The position numbers were made by a program, and so were the translations under genes. A stretch of DNA of 64,000 bases from 2-02-FULL-66-14 sp964651335 (GTDB lineage Bacteria; Pseudomonadota; Gammaproteobacteria; Burkholderiales; SG8-39): assembly GCA_964651335.1 (NCBI GenBank), contig CAZYVT010000011.1, positions 1 to 64,000 of the forward strand, written 5' to 3'. The notes beneath the pieces were generated by a model. It was not told the DNA's origin, ran no database searches, and was given only the letters and a program-made list of their open reading frames with translations. Below, one piece after another: positions 62,558 through 64,000 of the stretch (its first letter is position 1; the number at the start of each line of letters is the position of its first letter).

Positions 62558-63098
62558 TCCGCTCGTTCCCCTGCTCGCCGCGTGCGCGAGGCGCGATCAG
62601 GCCGCATTCGCCCGGCTTTACCAACTGACGTCGGCGAAACTGTTCGGGGTCGCGCTGCGTATAGTCAGACAGGAGGATCTGGCCGAAGAAGTGCTGCAAG
62701 ACTGCTACATCCGGATCTGGACCCGCGCGCAGGATTACCGCGAGGGGCTCGCCGCGCCCATGACCTGGATGTCGAGCATCGTGCGCAACCGCTGCCTCGA
62801 CCGGCTGCGGCGGCCCAACCGGGAAGTGATCGACGTGGACGGCGAACTCGTCGATGCCGCTGCGAGCGACAACCCGGGACCGCTCGCCGCCCTCGAAAGG
62901 GCCGATGACACGGCCGCGCTTGCACGCTGTCTCAAGCAACTGGAAGCAAAGCAGCGTCAGGCAATCCTGCTTGCATTTTACGAAGGGTTGTCGCATTCGG
63001 AGCTCGCAAAGCACTTGCGGGAGCCGCTTGGCACGGTGAAAACCTGGGTGCGGCGTGGGTTGCTGAAGCTCAAGTCCTGTCTCGGTCCCGCCGCATGA
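62547..63098 (+). CDS. ECF RNA polymerase sigma factor (SigK/RpoE-like)
   Basis: A 183-aa ECF sigma factor. Region 2 (FARLYQLTSAKLFGVALRIV; EDLAEEVLQDCYIRIW; MTWMSSIVRNRCLDRLRR) and region 4 (QRQAILLAFYEGLSHSELA; LGTVKTWVRRGLLKLK) are complete. Followed 12 bp later by its likely anti-sigma factor. Translationally coupled to the adenosyltransferase gene. Confidence 0.94.
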   Translation: MNADPLVPLLAACARRDQAAFARLYQLTSAKLFGVALRIVRQEDLAEEVLQDCYIRIWTRAQDYREGLAAPMTWMSSIVRNRCLDRLRRPNREVIDVDGELVDAAASDNPGPLAALERADDTAALARCLKQLEAKQRQAILLAFYEGLSHSELAKHLREPLGTVKTWVRRGLLKLKSCLGPAA

Positions 63099-63110
63099 GC
63101 GCCTGAGCCA

Positions 63111-63860
63111 ATGGAAATCCGCCACAAAAAGGAACTGCAGGAACGTCTCGCCGCGGAGTACGCGCTGGGAACCCTGCGCGGGCGTGCGCGCGAACGGTTT
63201 CGCCGCTGGATGACGGAGGACGCGGCGATCGCACACGCGGCGGCGGAATGGGAAATGCGGCTCGCACCGATGACCGCGGCAATCGCGCCGGTGCGTCCGC
63301 CCGCCCGCGTCTGGCGCGCGATCCAGGAGCGGCTCGAGGGCGGGCAGGCGCGTGCCGGCGGCGTATGGGCGAACCTCGCCTTCTGGCGCAATCTCGGCCT
63401 TGCCGCGAGCGGCATGGCCGCAGCGCTCCTCGCCGCGATCGGTTTCATTGCGCCGCAAGCGCCGGTACCGGCCCCGGCGCCGATCGTACTGCGGGTGCCG
63501 TCGAATGAGATTCCGGCCTCGTATCTGGCCGTGCTCTCCGACCCGAAAACGCAGAAACCCGTACTGCTCGTATCCGCGGGCCGTACGTCCGACCTGTTGT
63601 GGGTGAAGACGCTCGACCCCGCGATTCACGTCACCGAGAAGAGCCTGGAGCTCTGGGCGCTGCCCGCCCAAGGCAATCCGAGGTCCCTCGGCCTTGTCTC
63701 GACCGATGAGAAGACCATGCTCAAGCTGGTTTCAATCGCCGACCATTCGCTCGCCGAAGTGCCGGTGCTTGCGGTGAGCCTGGAACCGAAGGGCGGCTCA
63801 CCTACCGGGGCGCCGACCGGACCGGTACTCTTCACCGGGCGCTGCGTAAAGTACTGGTAA
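63111..63860 (+). CDS. anti-sigma factor (RskA-like)
   Basis: A 249-aa membrane protein. N-terminal anti-sigma domain ~90 residues (LAAEYALGTLRGRARERFRR, the typical start of RskA/anti-SigK domains) without a zinc HxxxCxxC motif; one transmembrane segment (GLAASGMAAALLAAIGFIAP) and a ~110-residue periplasmic beta domain (LELWALPAQGNPRSLGLV) as in RskA family members. Pairs with the preceding ECF sigma factor. Confidence 0.88.
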   Translation: MEIRHKKELQERLAAEYALGTLRGRARERFRRWMTEDAAIAHAAAEWEMRLAPMTAAIAPVRPPARVWRAIQERLEGGQARAGGVWANLAFWRNLGLAASGMAAALLAAIGFIAPQAPVPAPAPIVLRVPSNEIPASYLAVLSDPKTQKPVLLVSAGRTSDLLWVKTLDPAIHVTEKSLELWALPAQGNPRSLGLVSTDEKTMLKLVSIADHSLAEVPVLAVSLEPKGGSPTGAPTGPVLFTGRCVKYW

Positions 63861-63882
63861 CGGCGCGCGCGACAGCGCGCCG
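63861..63882 (+). terminator. hairpin after the anti-sigma gene
   Basis: CGGCGCGC/GCGCGCCG, a perfect 8-bp stem around GCGACA, directly after the stop codon. It has no T-run; the following TAGAAT (63884-63889) is more likely the -10 of the next gene. Weak terminator call. Confidence 0.35.
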
Positions 63883-63915
63883 GTAGAATAACCGCTCGCC
63901 TTGCGGGCGACCCAG

Positions 63916-64000
63916 ATGCGCGCCAAGCCACTTGCCGTCAGAGCTCTCCTGTTCGACGTTTTCGGCACCGTCGTCGACTGGCGCGGCTCGATCATCCGCG
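63916..64000 (+). CDS. haloacid dehalogenase-like hydrolase (type II), 5' end only
   Basis: The ATG at 63916 opens a frame that runs off the window. LLFDVFGTVVDWRGSI shows the first HAD motif (DxFGT, nucleophile Asp) in the form typical of L-2-haloacid dehalogenase/type II enzymes. The remaining motifs lie outside the sequence. Confidence 0.7.
   Translation, partial: MRAKPLAVRALLFDVFGTVVDWRGSIIR

Overview
The window is GC-rich DNA, densely packed with short intergenic gaps and many 4-bp ATGA stop/start overlaps. It most resembles a betaproteobacterial chromosome of the Burkholderiales/Rhodocyclales/Nitrosomonadales type. The main support is conserved gene order: queG<->tsaE-amidase-(dedA)-mutL-miaA at the left end, and exbB-exbD-lpxK-trm112-kdsB-adk at the right. 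A TctC/Bug-type solute receptor, a MutL with its own endonuclease motif and 2-oxoacid:ferredoxin oxidoreductase genes also fit. No tRNA, rRNA, CRISPR array, complete insertion sequence or prophage was found.

Layout. 1-7 kb: hydrolase, queuosine, tRNA-modification, cell-wall and mismatch-repair housekeeping genes. 7-9.7 kb: a TerC-UspA fusion. Divergent from it, a yybP-ykoY-like (Mn2+) riboswitch with a terminator faces a LysR regulator gene rather than terC. 9.7-13.7 kb: a frameshifted methyltransferase, a TctC receptor, 6-phosphogluconate dehydrogenase, gluconokinase and GlpQ. 13.7-23 kb: a long leftward operon of lipoprotein, TRAP-T (TatT), DctP, DctQM, and three archerase/2-hydroxyacyl-CoA-dehydratase-like genes, possibly ending with GlpQ. 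23-29.6 kb: a Ser/Thr kinase, a lipoprotein, a 1078-aa STAND-SARP regulator and a second copy of the first lipoprotein. 29.4-35.2 kb: an accessory segment bounded by two diverged ~195-bp direct repeats. It holds an HsdR stub, half an AAA/DUF4143 ATPase, and an intact four-gene operon (lipocalin-like protein, ABC ATPase, ABC permease, methyltransferase-PAP2-Lgt fusion). 35-42 kb: gamma-glutamyltranspeptidase, then a rightward 2-oxoacid:ferredoxin oxidoreductase operon with a fused flavoprotein-ferredoxin and a ferritin-like protein. 42-54 kb: an 11-gene leftward operon of two substrate-binding/OmpA fusions, vWA, a coiled-coil membrane protein, TelA, an ABC transporter, AAA ATPase and PPK2. 54-64 kb: H+-pyrophosphatase, adk, the kdsB-lpxK-exbBD group, xseA, an ACT-domain protein, cobalamin adenosyltransferase, ECF sigma/anti-sigma, and the start of a haloacid dehalogenase-like gene.

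Links between genes. Three lipoprotein loci (two intact, one truncated) carry the same operator about 64-76 bp upstream of the start codon: GTAAGC-like half-sites on an 11-bp lattice. That is the geometry used by SARP/OmpR-type winged helices, and a SARP-type regulator lies just downstream of one of these lipoproteins. One operator heads the TRAP/archerase operon and also sits before the kinase gene, so a local regulon is a reasonable inference. The TelA operon pairs a cytoplasmic TelA/AAA/PPK2 set with cell-wall-anchored solute receptors and an ABC importer. Its function is unknown to me, and it is the strongest candidate here for an uncharacterised system.
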